Source: Candidatus Bathyarchaeota archaeon
GTDB lineage: Archaea; Thermoproteota; Bathyarchaeia; Bathyarchaeales; SOJC01
Length of the DNA: 64,000 nucleotides
Assembly (NCBI GenBank): GCA_026014805.1
Contig: JAOZHR010000004.1
Coordinates: 1 to 64,000, forward strand
Direction: 5' to 3'
Shown: piece by piece, positions 8,022-15,092 of the stretch
Layout: every line of letters begins with the position of its first letter
How positions within the stretch are numbered: the first letter of the stretch is position 1
Position numbers and translations under genes: made by a program
The notes under the pieces: generated by a model
Told to the model about the DNA's origin: nothing
Database searches by the model: none
What the model saw: only the letters and a program-made list of their open reading frames with translations

Positions 8022-8070
8022 TAGTCTACCTCTCTCAAGCCTCTTAGTTCTCTTCAGCCTCCCTACTTTA
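8022..8070 (-). repeat. Purine-rich repeat, diverged inverted copy
   Basis: On the minus strand this reads AGAGAACTAAGAGGCTTGAG, close to the AGAGAACTGAGAGGCTGAGG of the copies at 1209 and 5854. It is 55 bases from G-rich element 3, echoing the spacing seen at copy 1. Confidence 0.4.
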
Positions 8071-8124
8071 TGCAGGTTGACTTCTCAACTGCTATCACTA
8101 TTCATGCATGCATATTCAATCTTA

Positions 8125-8152
8125 GGTGGTGGTGGGGGTGGGGTGGGCGGGG
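8125..8152 (+). repeat. G-rich element 3 (G-quadruplex motif)
   Basis: GGTGGTGGTGGGGGTGGGGT followed by GGGCGGGG, bracketed on both sides by ATGCATG palindromes and preceded by TTCAATCT, as in element 1 at 1340. Four G-runs of at least three. Confidence 0.7.
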
Positions 8153-8206
8153 TACATGCATGTATGTTGTTACGTGTTTGCAGGTGTTTTCTTAGGTAAC
8201 GTTTCT

Positions 8207-8310
8207 GAGTTTTTCTAATTTCTAAATTCTAACTCGTATATTATTTAGAATTTCTAATTATTTTATTCATTTAGAAAATAGAAATTAGAAAATCAAAATT
8301 TGTAAATATG
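8207..8310. repeat. AT-rich TTAGAAATT repeat cluster
   Basis: At least six copies of TTAGAAATT, AATTTCTAA or one-base variants in both orientations. The same motif clusters occur in intergenic DNA at 6600-6632, 10150-10228 and, weaker, 20183-20230. The words ATTAGAAA and TAGAAAATTAT recur between clusters. No coding potential. Confidence 0.55.
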
Positions 8311-8435
8311 CGTTTTGAACAGTCTTGGAGGTTATGTACAACGAGGTAAAGAAGAAACATAAGCGAAGAATGGGAACACGACAAACTGATTTTAAAACGA
8401 GCAACACTTATTCTACAATAGTGGAATAATGTAAA

Positions 8436-8933
8436 ATGATGTTCTTCAAAAAGAAATATGCATTAGGCTTGTTAATGTTTGCTGGATCAACTATCTTTGT
8501 TTCTGGGGTTTATCTTACCTTCTTTTGGATGAAAGGAGGAATAGGTGATTATAATATTGCAGGAGGAGCTACGCTTGAACTCTCATGGTATCTTGAAACG
8601 AATGATAGAACTGAAGGAAGGATCACAGTCGGCGGTGGAAACGAAGAGATAAAATTCTACGTCAAAGATCCTTATGGAGTAGTAATATACGATGCTGGGG
8701 TTGTGAAAACACGGGTTGATACTGGTTTTACAGCAGCAAATTCGGGGATATACAGGTTCTATTTTGAGAATCAAGAAAACTCTAGTGAAAAGATTGTTAA
8801 AGTAAGATTTCGTTCACCATATGAACCTAGACTTACAATTTTTGACATTATAGGCTTATCAATAATGTTTGTAGGTTTTGCTATTTCGACTTATGGTGTG
8901 AGAGGGTTATGGATTATAACGCACACGCATTAG
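8436..8933 (+). CDS. Two-TM protein with extracytoplasmic beta domain
   Basis: A 165-residue protein with membrane helices at about 8-30 and 133-157 and, between them, a beta-strand domain of about 95 residues (IKFYVKDPYGVVIYDAG, then an Asn-rich loop FENQENSSEKIVKV). The layout resembles GOLD-type or emp24-like beta domains held by helices. Function unknown. Its stop codon overlaps that of a convergent small gene. Confidence 0.65.
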   Translation: MMFFKKKYALGLLMFAGSTIFVSGVYLTFFWMKGGIGDYNIAGGATLELSWYLETNDRTEGRITVGGGNEEIKFYVKDPYGVVIYDAGVVKTRVDTGFTAANSGIYRFYFENQENSSEKIVKVRFRSPYEPRLTIFDIIGLSIMFVGFAISTYGVRGLWIITHTH

Positions 8934-9070
8934 TTCTCCTTAAGCAATTTTTCTGCATATTCTCTCCATTGAGTCTTAACATAAGGCCCTAAACTCTCAA
9001 TATCCGAGACTCCCACAAAATCTCTCAAAGCAAAAAGTGTGTTGAAAACATATTTGCTTTTATGCGCCAT
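8930..9070 (-). CDS. Small protein or gene remnant, 46 aa
   Basis: Frame MAHKSKYVFNTLFALRDFVG to EYAEKLLKEN with a natural protein composition. It starts 25 bases after the 52-residue gene upstream and no strong ribosome site is visible. It may be the surviving C-terminal part of a longer gene. No family recognised. Confidence 0.35.
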   Translation of the reverse strand: MAHKSKYVFNTLFALRDFVGVSDIESLGPYVKTQWREYAEKLLKEN

Positions 9071-9095
9071 TCCAGAAAGCAACCGTAGAGACTGA

Positions 9096-9254
9096 TTAAA
9101 TTCTCTTTATCACCCAAATTTCGTTTTCAACTTCCACAAAATCAGCACACTCCTCAAACTTCCCAATATCCTCACAATTCAAGAACTTCTCACAATTTAG
9201 ACAAACTTCAACTCTTTCTCTCTTCAACTTTCTTTCTAAATCTTCTTTTTTCAT
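9096..9254 (-). CDS. Small Cys-rich protein, 52 aa
   Basis: Reads MKKEDLERKLKRERVEVCLN, then CEKFLNCEDIGKFEEC, giving four cysteines (18, 21, 27, 36) in a CxxC-x5-C-x8-C spacing that suggests a metal-binding knuckle after a basic helix. An alternative in-frame ATG is at 9260. No ribosome site is evident, so leaderless translation is likely if it is expressed. Function unknown. Confidence 0.5.
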   Translation of the reverse strand: MKKEDLERKLKRERVEVCLNCEKFLNCEDIGKFEECADFVEVENEIWVIKRI

Positions 9255-9385
9255 ATTCATCAATCAAATATGTGAAAGGACTAAGCTGAACCACACTAAA
9301 ATCCTAAAAGACTCTTCCATTGAAACATTAGATTACAGCGAGTTTCTGGAAGCCGCAAGTTTTCAAAACCAATGGACATTAGGTA

Positions 9386-10108
9386 TCATGCTATTCTTGT
9401 CCCAAAGCCTTGTGGCATAGGACTGTTGTTATACACCTCTTGCACATTGAAGAGATAGACAGGTCTATCTAATCGACGTTTCTCAAGTGGAATATAATGG
9501 AAAGAATCATGAACAGCGTTTACAAACTCGTAGTATAAGCCTTCTTGGTGAATGTCCAGCCATCCATGAAGCTCGAAGCTTAAATTTGATGGTCTATAGA
9601 AGAGCAGACAAGCAGTCTTATTTTGCTGAACTATCTTCCACGTATGTTTAGACGAATGTGGCTTGCTTTTTGCTAGTTCAATGGTGGACATTTTGGTGAA
9701 ATCAACCTTGCGCTTAGCCTTTTGAGGTTCAAAATAGAGATACTCCAGAAGCAACCTCATTCCATCTCTTTGATAGTCTTCCATTATCTTGGCTTTTTCT
9801 TCGCTGGCTTGAGCTCTCTCAAACTTCCTATCAGCAGATACTGCGTGTCGATTAAACGCATTTGTCGCTTCAGAAAAGAACTCTTCTTTTAGTACATATC
9901 CCATGCCAACTATCTTTGCATTTAGGTGGATTTTTCCACTTGGTTCAGCAAATGCTGTACATAAAGCTGGATTGTGTCTTGTGCTTTCAAGGAAGAAAAG
10001 GTTCATGTCTCTCTCGTGTTTGCCTTCTAGAAAAGCCTTGATTGAGTCACGTCTCGAGAAAAAATTCCATTTCAAAAACTTTGACGGCAGTTCTACAACC
10101 ATATTCAC
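9386..10108 (-). CDS. Uncharacterised 240-aa protein
   Basis: Starts at GTG 10108 or ATG 10102. The protein has an alpha/beta N-terminal region (about 1-80), a charged helical middle (about 85-160) and a C-terminal region rich in aromatic residues (LHGWLDIHQEGLYYEFVNAV). No signal peptide or membrane helix. I do not recognise the family. It is followed by AT-rich TTAGAAATT repeats upstream of its start (10150-10228). Confidence 0.6.
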   Translation of the reverse strand: MNMVVELPSKFLKWNFFSRRDSIKAFLEGKHERDMNLFFLESTRHNPALCTAFAEPSGKIHLNAKIVGMGYVLKEEFFSEATNAFNRHAVSADRKFERAQASEEKAKIMEDYQRDGMRLLLEYLYFEPQKAKRKVDFTKMSTIELAKSKPHSSKHTWKIVQQNKTACLLFYRPSNLSFELHGWLDIHQEGLYYEFVNAVHDSFHYIPLEKRRLDRPVYLFNVQEVYNNSPMPQGFGTRIA

Positions 10109-10149
10109 AACCTCAGATTGTCAAGCTATACTAAGTCAAAGGAGTTTTA

Positions 10150-10228
10150 CAAATTTATAATTTCTAATCCAGTTTAATTTTTTAGAAATTCTGGTTTTCT
10201 TGATGATTAGAAATTTAGAAAATTATAA
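10150..10228. repeat. AT-rich TTAGAAATT repeat cluster
   Basis: TTTATAATTTCTAATCC, TTTTTTAGAAATTCT and GATTAGAAATTTAGAAAATT lie within 80 bases between two minus-strand genes. Same family as the cluster at 8207-8310. Confidence 0.5.
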
Positions 10229-10303
10229 AACTGCGAGTCTTGAGGCATCTCCATCTGGTCTCTCTGTTAGCTTCTGTGGATTGACTCTTGGCGCGCACAT
10301 GAA

Positions 10304-10852
10304 TTAGTTTAGGAATTCAGTGACTTCATCGACCGATTTTCTGGGTCTTGGCTTTGGGTTTTCCGAAGGCCATCCAAGTGCGACAGCAGCCATTAACTTC
10401 CAAGGCTTTCCAAGATATTTCTTCAAAGCTTCTAGTGTGCAGAAAATGTCGCCAATCCATAAAGTTCCAAGTCCTAAAGAATAAGCTTTGAGAAGCATGT
10501 TTTGAATTGCAGCTGCCACACTATGATTTTCAGTCTCCCAACCTCTTTCAGCCGTATTCCAAACCATAATTACAACTGGAGCTTCTTCCATAATGGAACA
10601 AGATGAAAAGGAAGAACCCATTTTCCTTTCGCCGATTCTCTTAGATTCCATTTCCAGCTCATGTTTAAACAAGTCAGTTAACTCCTTCTTTACCTGACCA
10701 GTAAGCACAGTGAAGCGCCATTGTTGACCATTCTTTGCTGAAGGAGCAAAGGTTGCAGCTTTGACGATTTGTCTTATCAGTTCTCCTGGCACACCCTTGC
10801 TAAGGTAACTTCGAATACTTCTTCTACCCTCTAAAGCTTGATCCAAATCCAT
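10304..10852 (-). CDS. Nitroreductase-family flavoprotein
   Basis: A 182-residue FMN-dependent nitroreductase-like protein. RRSIRSYLSKGVP at the N-terminus is the phosphate-binding segment, APSAKNGQQW the flavin-contact motif, and GLGTLWIGDI / ALGWPSE the C-terminal motifs. Enzymes of this family reduce nitro compounds, quinones or flavins with NAD(P)H. ATG 10852 is chosen over 10858 because GAGGT lies eight bases before it. No redox partner gene is adjacent. Confidence 0.88.
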   Translation of the reverse strand: MDLDQALEGRRSIRSYLSKGVPGELIRQIVKAATFAPSAKNGQQWRFTVLTGQVKKELTDLFKHELEMESKRIGERKMGSSFSSCSIMEEAPVVIMVWNTAERGWETENHSVAAAIQNMLLKAYSLGLGTLWIGDIFCTLEALKKYLGKPWKLMAAVALGWPSENPKPRPRKSVDEVTEFLN

Positions 10853-11130
10853 TTGCATTTACCTCGGCTCTCTACCAATAACAAACATGTTAATTAGATT
10901 TTATGTACATGTCTCTCCTTCAGTTTCGTGGATTACTTTCAACTACTAGCAAGTTCGAGTTCGCTACAAACATTCTAAGGAGTTCATGGATAGATTTCGA
11001 TTTTGTTCGATTCTCAGACAAGATTGAAATGTTGCTGTTGTGCAATTTCTATTTTGGGTGATAGTAACGTCTGAAGAAGAGGATGAACGGTTTTTCTGGT
11101 TTGATGAGGAACTAGACAGGGAAGATGAAG

Positions 11131-11319
11131 ATGAAGAAGACGGTCGAGACCGATTTTGCCATTGACGATTTGAAAGCCATCAAGATTGCTGGCAAGTTGC
11201 TTGACCTTTACCAGTACAATGCTTTGCAAGGACATTCCTTGGAGCTCTTCCTTAAGATATCTACAGATGCGTACGCATATGACGTAGCGTCGAGTAGGAG
11301 ATTCTTTCAAAAACGATAA
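11131..11319 (+). CDS. Possible small protein, 62 aa
   Basis: Frame MKKTVETDFAIDDLKAIKIA to ASSRRFFQKR with GGGA eight bases before the chosen ATG. It looks like a small helical protein, but it ends exactly where the shared promoter of the next gene begins and no family is recognised. The opposite strand has a competing frame of equal length, so this is tentative. Confidence 0.35.
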   Translation: MKKTVETDFAIDDLKAIKIAGKLLDLYQYNALQGHSLELFLKISTDAYAYDVASSRRFFQKR

Positions 11320-11354
11320 ATAGTCTCCGAGACATGTTGTATTTGGGAGATAGT
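11312..11354 (+). promoter_or_regulatory. Shared promoter/leader of dockerin-type secreted genes, copy 1
   Basis: TCAAAAACGATAAATAGTCT, then CCGAGACATGTTGTATTTGG and GAGA before the ATG. It matches the regions at 15045-15092 and 36350-36394 almost base for base: a TATA-like GATAATAG, a TTCCAAGGTATATT spacer and the TTGGGGG ribosome site. Conservation beyond TATA and ribosome site suggests an operator or a leader function. Confidence 0.6.
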
Positions 11355-13616
11355 ATGAAAAGTGTAGTTCTGCCAACACTGAGCTTACTTCTAATTAGTA
11401 TGTTTCCATTTGGAAGCGGAGAGATACCAAGTCTGTCGTTCTCTTTAACCCCTTATGTAATGTTTGCGAACTCAGCTACCGAAACAATAAGATTTGAAAC
11501 CAATGTGAACGCAAACTTCACCATAGACTATGGCACAACCGCATCATATGGACACATTGTAAGCAGAGGCACTCTAGATATCATGCATGAAATAAACATA
11601 ACTGGGTTGTTGCCAAACACTTTGTATTATTATAATGTAACTATCAAGAGTCCAGATGGTCAAACCAGCAGTTATGATTCAACTTTCACAACAGCTGTCG
11701 ATGGTGGAACTTCTGCGTCAAATTTCGTATTTGCTGTTCTAGGAGATTCGAGAGCAGATTCTGGTGATGGTGTGGACACTAACGAGTTTCCAACTCTGAT
11801 AAATCACGCTGTCAACAATTACAATCCAAGATTCATAATTATGACAGGCGATGTAGTTACAACTAGTGGTAACGATTACAACACGATAAAGCAAGCCTGG
11901 AAAACATATACAGACCAAGTAGTAAGCATTTCCGACCACATACCAATCTTCAATGCACTGGGAAATCATGAACATGTAACTGCATCAACACCTAATGCTT
12001 TATTAAGATATCAAGAAATCTGGATGCACCCACATAATGGTGACGGAGAAAGCGGATATTATGATGAAGTCACATTCTGGCAAGAGTTTGGGAATTCTTT
12101 GTTCATTTTCACCAGTACAGAAGAGCCATCCTTTTCACCAAGGATACAATCAAATCAGTTGACTTGGTTAAACAACACTCTGCGAAAAAGAGGATATACA
12201 CATAAGTTTGTCTTCTTCCATAGACCAATATGTGGCACGACTAGGTCGGGAACTGTATCTGGTAGTTATCCTGCAGACTCAGCAATGTTAGACCAAATGT
12301 TCAGCGACAACAATGTAACAATCGCTTTTGCTGGACACAACCACTATTATTGCTATAACACTACTGCATCGGGAATGACATATGTGATTACAGGTGGGGC
12401 AGGAGCACCTTTATATCCGACAACAAATGGTTTGGGAACAGTGAAATATAGTGAATACCATTATGTGGTTGTAAATGTCACAGACGTAACAGTAAATGCC
12501 ACTATGGTAAACATGACTGGTTCTGTAAGACACAGTTTTCAGGAGTATGGCGTCACGCAAAAACAAACAATTACTGTTCCAGATGACTATCCAACAATTC
12601 AAGAAGCTATTAACAATGCAAATGAAGGGGATACCATCTTTGTCAAGGCTGGAACTTACTATGAAAGACCACTGGTAAACAAGACTGTGTCACTTGTTGG
12701 AGAGGACAAACAAAACACAATAATTGACGGAAACTACAGTGGAAGCGTTGTGAAGATAACAAAAACTAACGATGTCAGTTTGACTGGATTTACCATACGA
12801 AATGCTGGATATCATTGGTACCCCTCTGCCGTGTTCGTGCAAAATTCAACAGGCACTACTTTGAGCCATAACATTATTGATAATAGCTCATATGGAATTA
12901 GGGTCTACTACTCCAATAATAGCACTTTAACCGACAACATCGTAATCGGGCACAATTGGGCTGACCTTGGAATTTACATTCATTGGTCAAACAGCTGCAT
13001 CATCTCTGGCAACGATGTTTCAGGCGGCTGGGCAATCACCATAAAAGGCTCTTATAACAGCAAGATCATGGATAACATGATCTTCGCTAAGGGCAAATAC
13101 GGAATCAGGCTTGGTTGGTCGCATGGCAACCTTATCGCCTACAATACCATTCTCAACGCAACTGCAGGTCCACCGCATGCTCCAAGCTATGGACTCTGGT
13201 CGAGCTATTATAGCACCGATAACATAATTCACCACAACAACTTCCTCAACAACAGCAATCAAGCTCATAGTCACAACTTGACGAACATTTGGGACAACGG
13301 CTGTGAAGGCAACTACTGGAGCGACTACAACGGAACTGACTTGGACGGTGACGGGATAGGAGACACACCATATGTTATTGATGTGAACAACACAGACAAC
13401 TATCCCTTGATGAAACCTTACTGGGATCTAGCAGATATAGATCACGATTTGGATGTTGACATCTTTGACATTGTAATAGCTGCTGGTGCTTATGGTTCTA
13501 CACCTTCAGACCCACACTGGAACCCACACTGTGACATAGCTGAACCATATGGCATCATAGACATTTACGACATAGTGATGATCTGCACGAGCTATGGAGA
13601 AGAATACAACCTTTAA
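11355..13616 (+). CDS. Secreted metallophosphoesterase with beta-helix and dockerin-like tail
   Basis: A 753-residue protein, start at ATG 11355 after GGGAGA. Order: signal peptide (1-25); Fn3-like domain as in purple acid phosphatases (about 30-115); calcineurin-like phosphoesterase (about 120-400) with GDSRAD, TGDVV, GNHEH and AGHNHYY metal ligands; NosD-type right-handed beta-helix (about 410-680) opening DDYPTIQEAINNANEGDTIF; and a C-terminal pair of dockerin-like repeats (DIFDIVIAAGAYG and DIYDIVMICTSYGEEY) with Asp-rich calcium loops. Predicted extracellular phosphatase; its partner for the dockerin is not in the window. The tail is nearly identical to that of the rhodanese protein at 15093. 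Confidence 0.88.
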   Translation: MKSVVLPTLSLLLISMFPFGSGEIPSLSFSLTPYVMFANSATETIRFETNVNANFTIDYGTTASYGHIVSRGTLDIMHEINITGLLPNTLYYYNVTIKSPDGQTSSYDSTFTTAVDGGTSASNFVFAVLGDSRADSGDGVDTNEFPTLINHAVNNYNPRFIIMTGDVVTTSGNDYNTIKQAWKTYTDQVVSISDHIPIFNALGNHEHVTASTPNALLRYQEIWMHPHNGDGESGYYDEVTFWQEFGNSLFIFTSTEEPSFSPRIQSNQLTWLNNTLRKRGYTHKFVFFHRPICGTTRSGTVSGSYPADSAMLDQMFSDNNVTIAFAGHNHYYCYNTTASGMTYVITGGAGAPLYPTTNGLGTVKYSEYHYVVVNVTDVTVNATMVNMTGSVRHSFQEYGVTQKQTITVPDDYPTIQEAINNANEGDTIFVKAGTYYERPLVNKTVSLVGEDKQNTIIDGNYSGSVVKITKTNDVSLTGFTIRNAGYHWYPSAVFVQNSTGTTLSHNIIDNSSYGIRVYYSNNSTLTDNIVIGHNWADLGIYIHWSNSCIISGNDVSGGWAITIKGSYNSKIMDNMIFAKGKYGIRLGWSHGNLIAYNTILNATAGPPHAPSYGLWSSYYSTDNIIHHNNFLNNSNQAHSHNLTNIWDNGCEGNYWSDYNGTDLDGDGIGDTPYVIDVNNTDNYPLMKPYWDLADIDHDLDVDIFDIVIAAGAYGSTPSDPHWNPHCDIAEPYGIIDIYDIVMICTSYGEEYNL

Positions 13617-13720
13617 CTAGCCTTTCTAATTCCAATAAACTCTTTTGTGAACTTCCTAGAAAGATATTAATTCTTAGTTTTCCTTTTGCTGATTCTACCT
13701 TTGGTAAGAGTCCACTGCTA

Positions 13721-14236
13721 TTACCAAAGGCTTTGTGTCACTCCGTATGATAATAGAAACATCATCATTGAAGCCACGAAAGAGTAAATTGAGACTTTGT
13801 AGACAACTTCCTTGTTCCCATACCCCGATGCAAACAGTGTAGAAGAAGTAATCGTAACCATTAGAGCCACAATCGTGAGAGCACGTAGAATTCTCTTGAA
13901 CTCATCCTCTTGATAATAATAATAGGGAAAAAGTAGAAAACTTGAGTAAAACATAAACAACGAAATTACGATAACCCATCTAAGATTTCTCCCTTTTTCT
14001 ATCACCCCTTTATCCTCTTCATCCTTTCGTTCAACTCCAAGCAAGAAAAAACCTATGCTTAGGGGAAGAAGCGGATAAACATGAAAGTTTTGTCTTAGAA
14101 AGGCAAACACATTAATTATGCTCTTACTAGTCCAGGGGTGGATAAAGAAAGCTATCGCACTTGTTGCCAGAATTACCAAGAACGAAACGAAAAACACTAA
14201 TGATATAAAGAAACAATCTCTAGATTGGAAGTTCAA
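13721..14236 (-). CDS. Four-helix membrane protein, 171 aa
   Basis: Hydrophobic segments at about residues 9-33, 52-67, 86-105 and 115-165 with short charged loops (ERKDEEDKGVIEKGRNLRW). No recognised family or active residues. It is convergent with the phosphoesterase gene. Probably a lineage-specific integral membrane protein. Confidence 0.6.
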   Translation of the reverse strand: MNFQSRDCFFISLVFFVSFLVILATSAIAFFIHPWTSKSIINVFAFLRQNFHVYPLLPLSIGFFLLGVERKDEEDKGVIEKGRNLRWVIVISLFMFYSSFLLFPYYYYQEDEFKRILRALTIVALMVTITSSTLFASGYGNKEVVYKVSIYSFVASMMMFLLSYGVTQSLW

Positions 14237-14334
14237 GGCATCTCTGCTTCCTATATCATACGGTCCATTTTTAAGATTTTAGGAACACGTATCATGAAGT
14301 AATTTGATTCGAACTGGTCAACTCTTCATTGCCT

Positions 14335-14484
14335 TCAAACTTTGCTCTTTCTTCTGGATACTATGACTGCTAGTAGTGTTGCAATCATGAATAGTGCCAG
14401 AATGATTAGGGATGGAAACTCTGGAACAACCGAGAAAAGTTCGGGAAAACCAAGCCTTGAAATTTTAATCAGCTGATTAAACCG
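14335..14484 (-). pseudogene. Orphan PEF-CTERM sorting-tail remnant
   Basis: A 49-codon open frame on the minus strand encodes VVPEFPSLIILALFMIATLL followed by AVIVSRRKSKV and TGA: a complete PEFPS, membrane helix and basic end of the type that terminates the peptidase at 3837. There is a TAG just upstream and no start codon or ectodomain, so the rest of a surface-protein gene has been lost. Position is in the 340-base gap between the membrane-protein gene and the His-rich gene. Confidence 0.65.
14465..14480. promoter_or_regulatory. Perfect 16-bp palindrome
   Basis: TTAATCAGCTGATTAA is a perfect inverted repeat 97 bases upstream of the His-rich gene's translation start. GGTTTAGTTGACT at 14518-14530 and its near reverse complement at 14916-14928 bracket that gene. 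Candidate regulator site; no consensus is recognised. Confidence 0.4.
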
Positions 14485-14576
14485 CTAGAAGGATACGATA
14501 AGGCTTAAATCTTGGCTGGTTTAGTTGACTTGGCGAGGAATTAGATTGAGTTCAAGAAATGGAGGTGAAGAAGAAA

Positions 14577-14768
14577 ATGTGTAGAGAATGTTGTTGTGGT
14601 CCACCTTATCGTGAGTGGAAGCAAGGGCATGGACATGGATATGGACATGGGCATCGTAGACGATTCTTTACCAAGGCGGAAAAGGCTGAGAAGTTGAAGA
14701 GCTACGCAGAAGAGCTAAGGAAGGAACTCACCGCAGTCGAGGAGCACATCAAGGGGTTGCAAAGTTAA
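14577..14768 (+). CDS. Small Cys/His-rich protein with coiled coil (DUF5320-like)
   Basis: A 63-residue protein. ATG 14577 is chosen because GGAGGTGA lies nine bases before it; an upstream ATG at 14559 overlaps that site. It begins MCRECCCGPP, then a HGHGYGHGHRRR histidine tract, then a charged coiled coil ending AVEEHIKGLQS. The architecture matches small DUF5320-type proteins found beside iron-molybdenum-cofactor-like genes. Metal binding by the Cys/His segment is a reasonable inference. It stands alone between two inverted motif pairs. Confidence 0.6.
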   Translation: MCRECCCGPPYREWKQGHGHGYGHGHRRRFFTKAEKAEKLKSYAEELRKELTAVEEHIKGLQS

Positions 14769-15092
14769 GGGCATCCCATGATGAGAATGCTCCCTCTTCT
14801 TTCCATCACATCGATTACGCAGCGAAGAGCTCTAGTCTATCTAGTAAACTAATCCTAGAATGGGGAAGAGCATATGAAAATCTTGGCTTCCAAAATTTAA
14901 ACAATTGATTAACTGAGTCAACTTAACCATAACATAAATTCGACAAAGGCATGACTTCCTAGAACCCAAACTACATATGGCGAAATTTTTTTGAGAATTG
15001 AAATGCGCGCGCGCATTCAGCTTTGAATGTTAATAGAAGGGTCCTTCAAAAACGATAATAGTTTCCAAGGTATATTGTATTTGGGGAAAGAA
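14769..15092 (+). other. Interval before rhodanese gene
   Basis: About 320 bases without a gene. Contains CAATTGATTAACTGAGTCAA at 14902, the near reverse complement of motifs left of the His-rich gene, a GCGCGCGCGC run at 15005 and, from 15045, the shared promoter/leader. Confidence 0.5.
15045..15092 (+). promoter_or_regulatory. Shared promoter/leader of dockerin-type secreted genes, copy 2
   Basis: TTCAAAAACGATAATAGTTT, CCAAGGTATATTGTATTTGG and GGAAAGAA lead to the ATG. Nearly identical to copy 1 at 11312 and clearly related to copy 3 at 36350. Confidence 0.6.

Larger units (their letters stand above)
7927..8435. other. Gene-free repeat-rich interval
   Basis: About 500 bases with no convincing gene. 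It holds an inverted, diverged copy of the purine-rich repeat (8022-8070), TGCATGCAT palindromes (8103-8113, 8154-8163), G-rich element 3 (8125-8152) and a very AT-rich stretch (8207-8310) made of repeated TTAGAAATT/AATTTCTAA units. Short frames crossing it have repetitive, biased compositions and were not called. Confidence 0.6.

Noticed and set aside
11014-11379. Minus-strand 121-codon frame
   Set aside because: Antisense to the phosphoesterase promoter and the 62-residue frame; no ribosome site or family motif.
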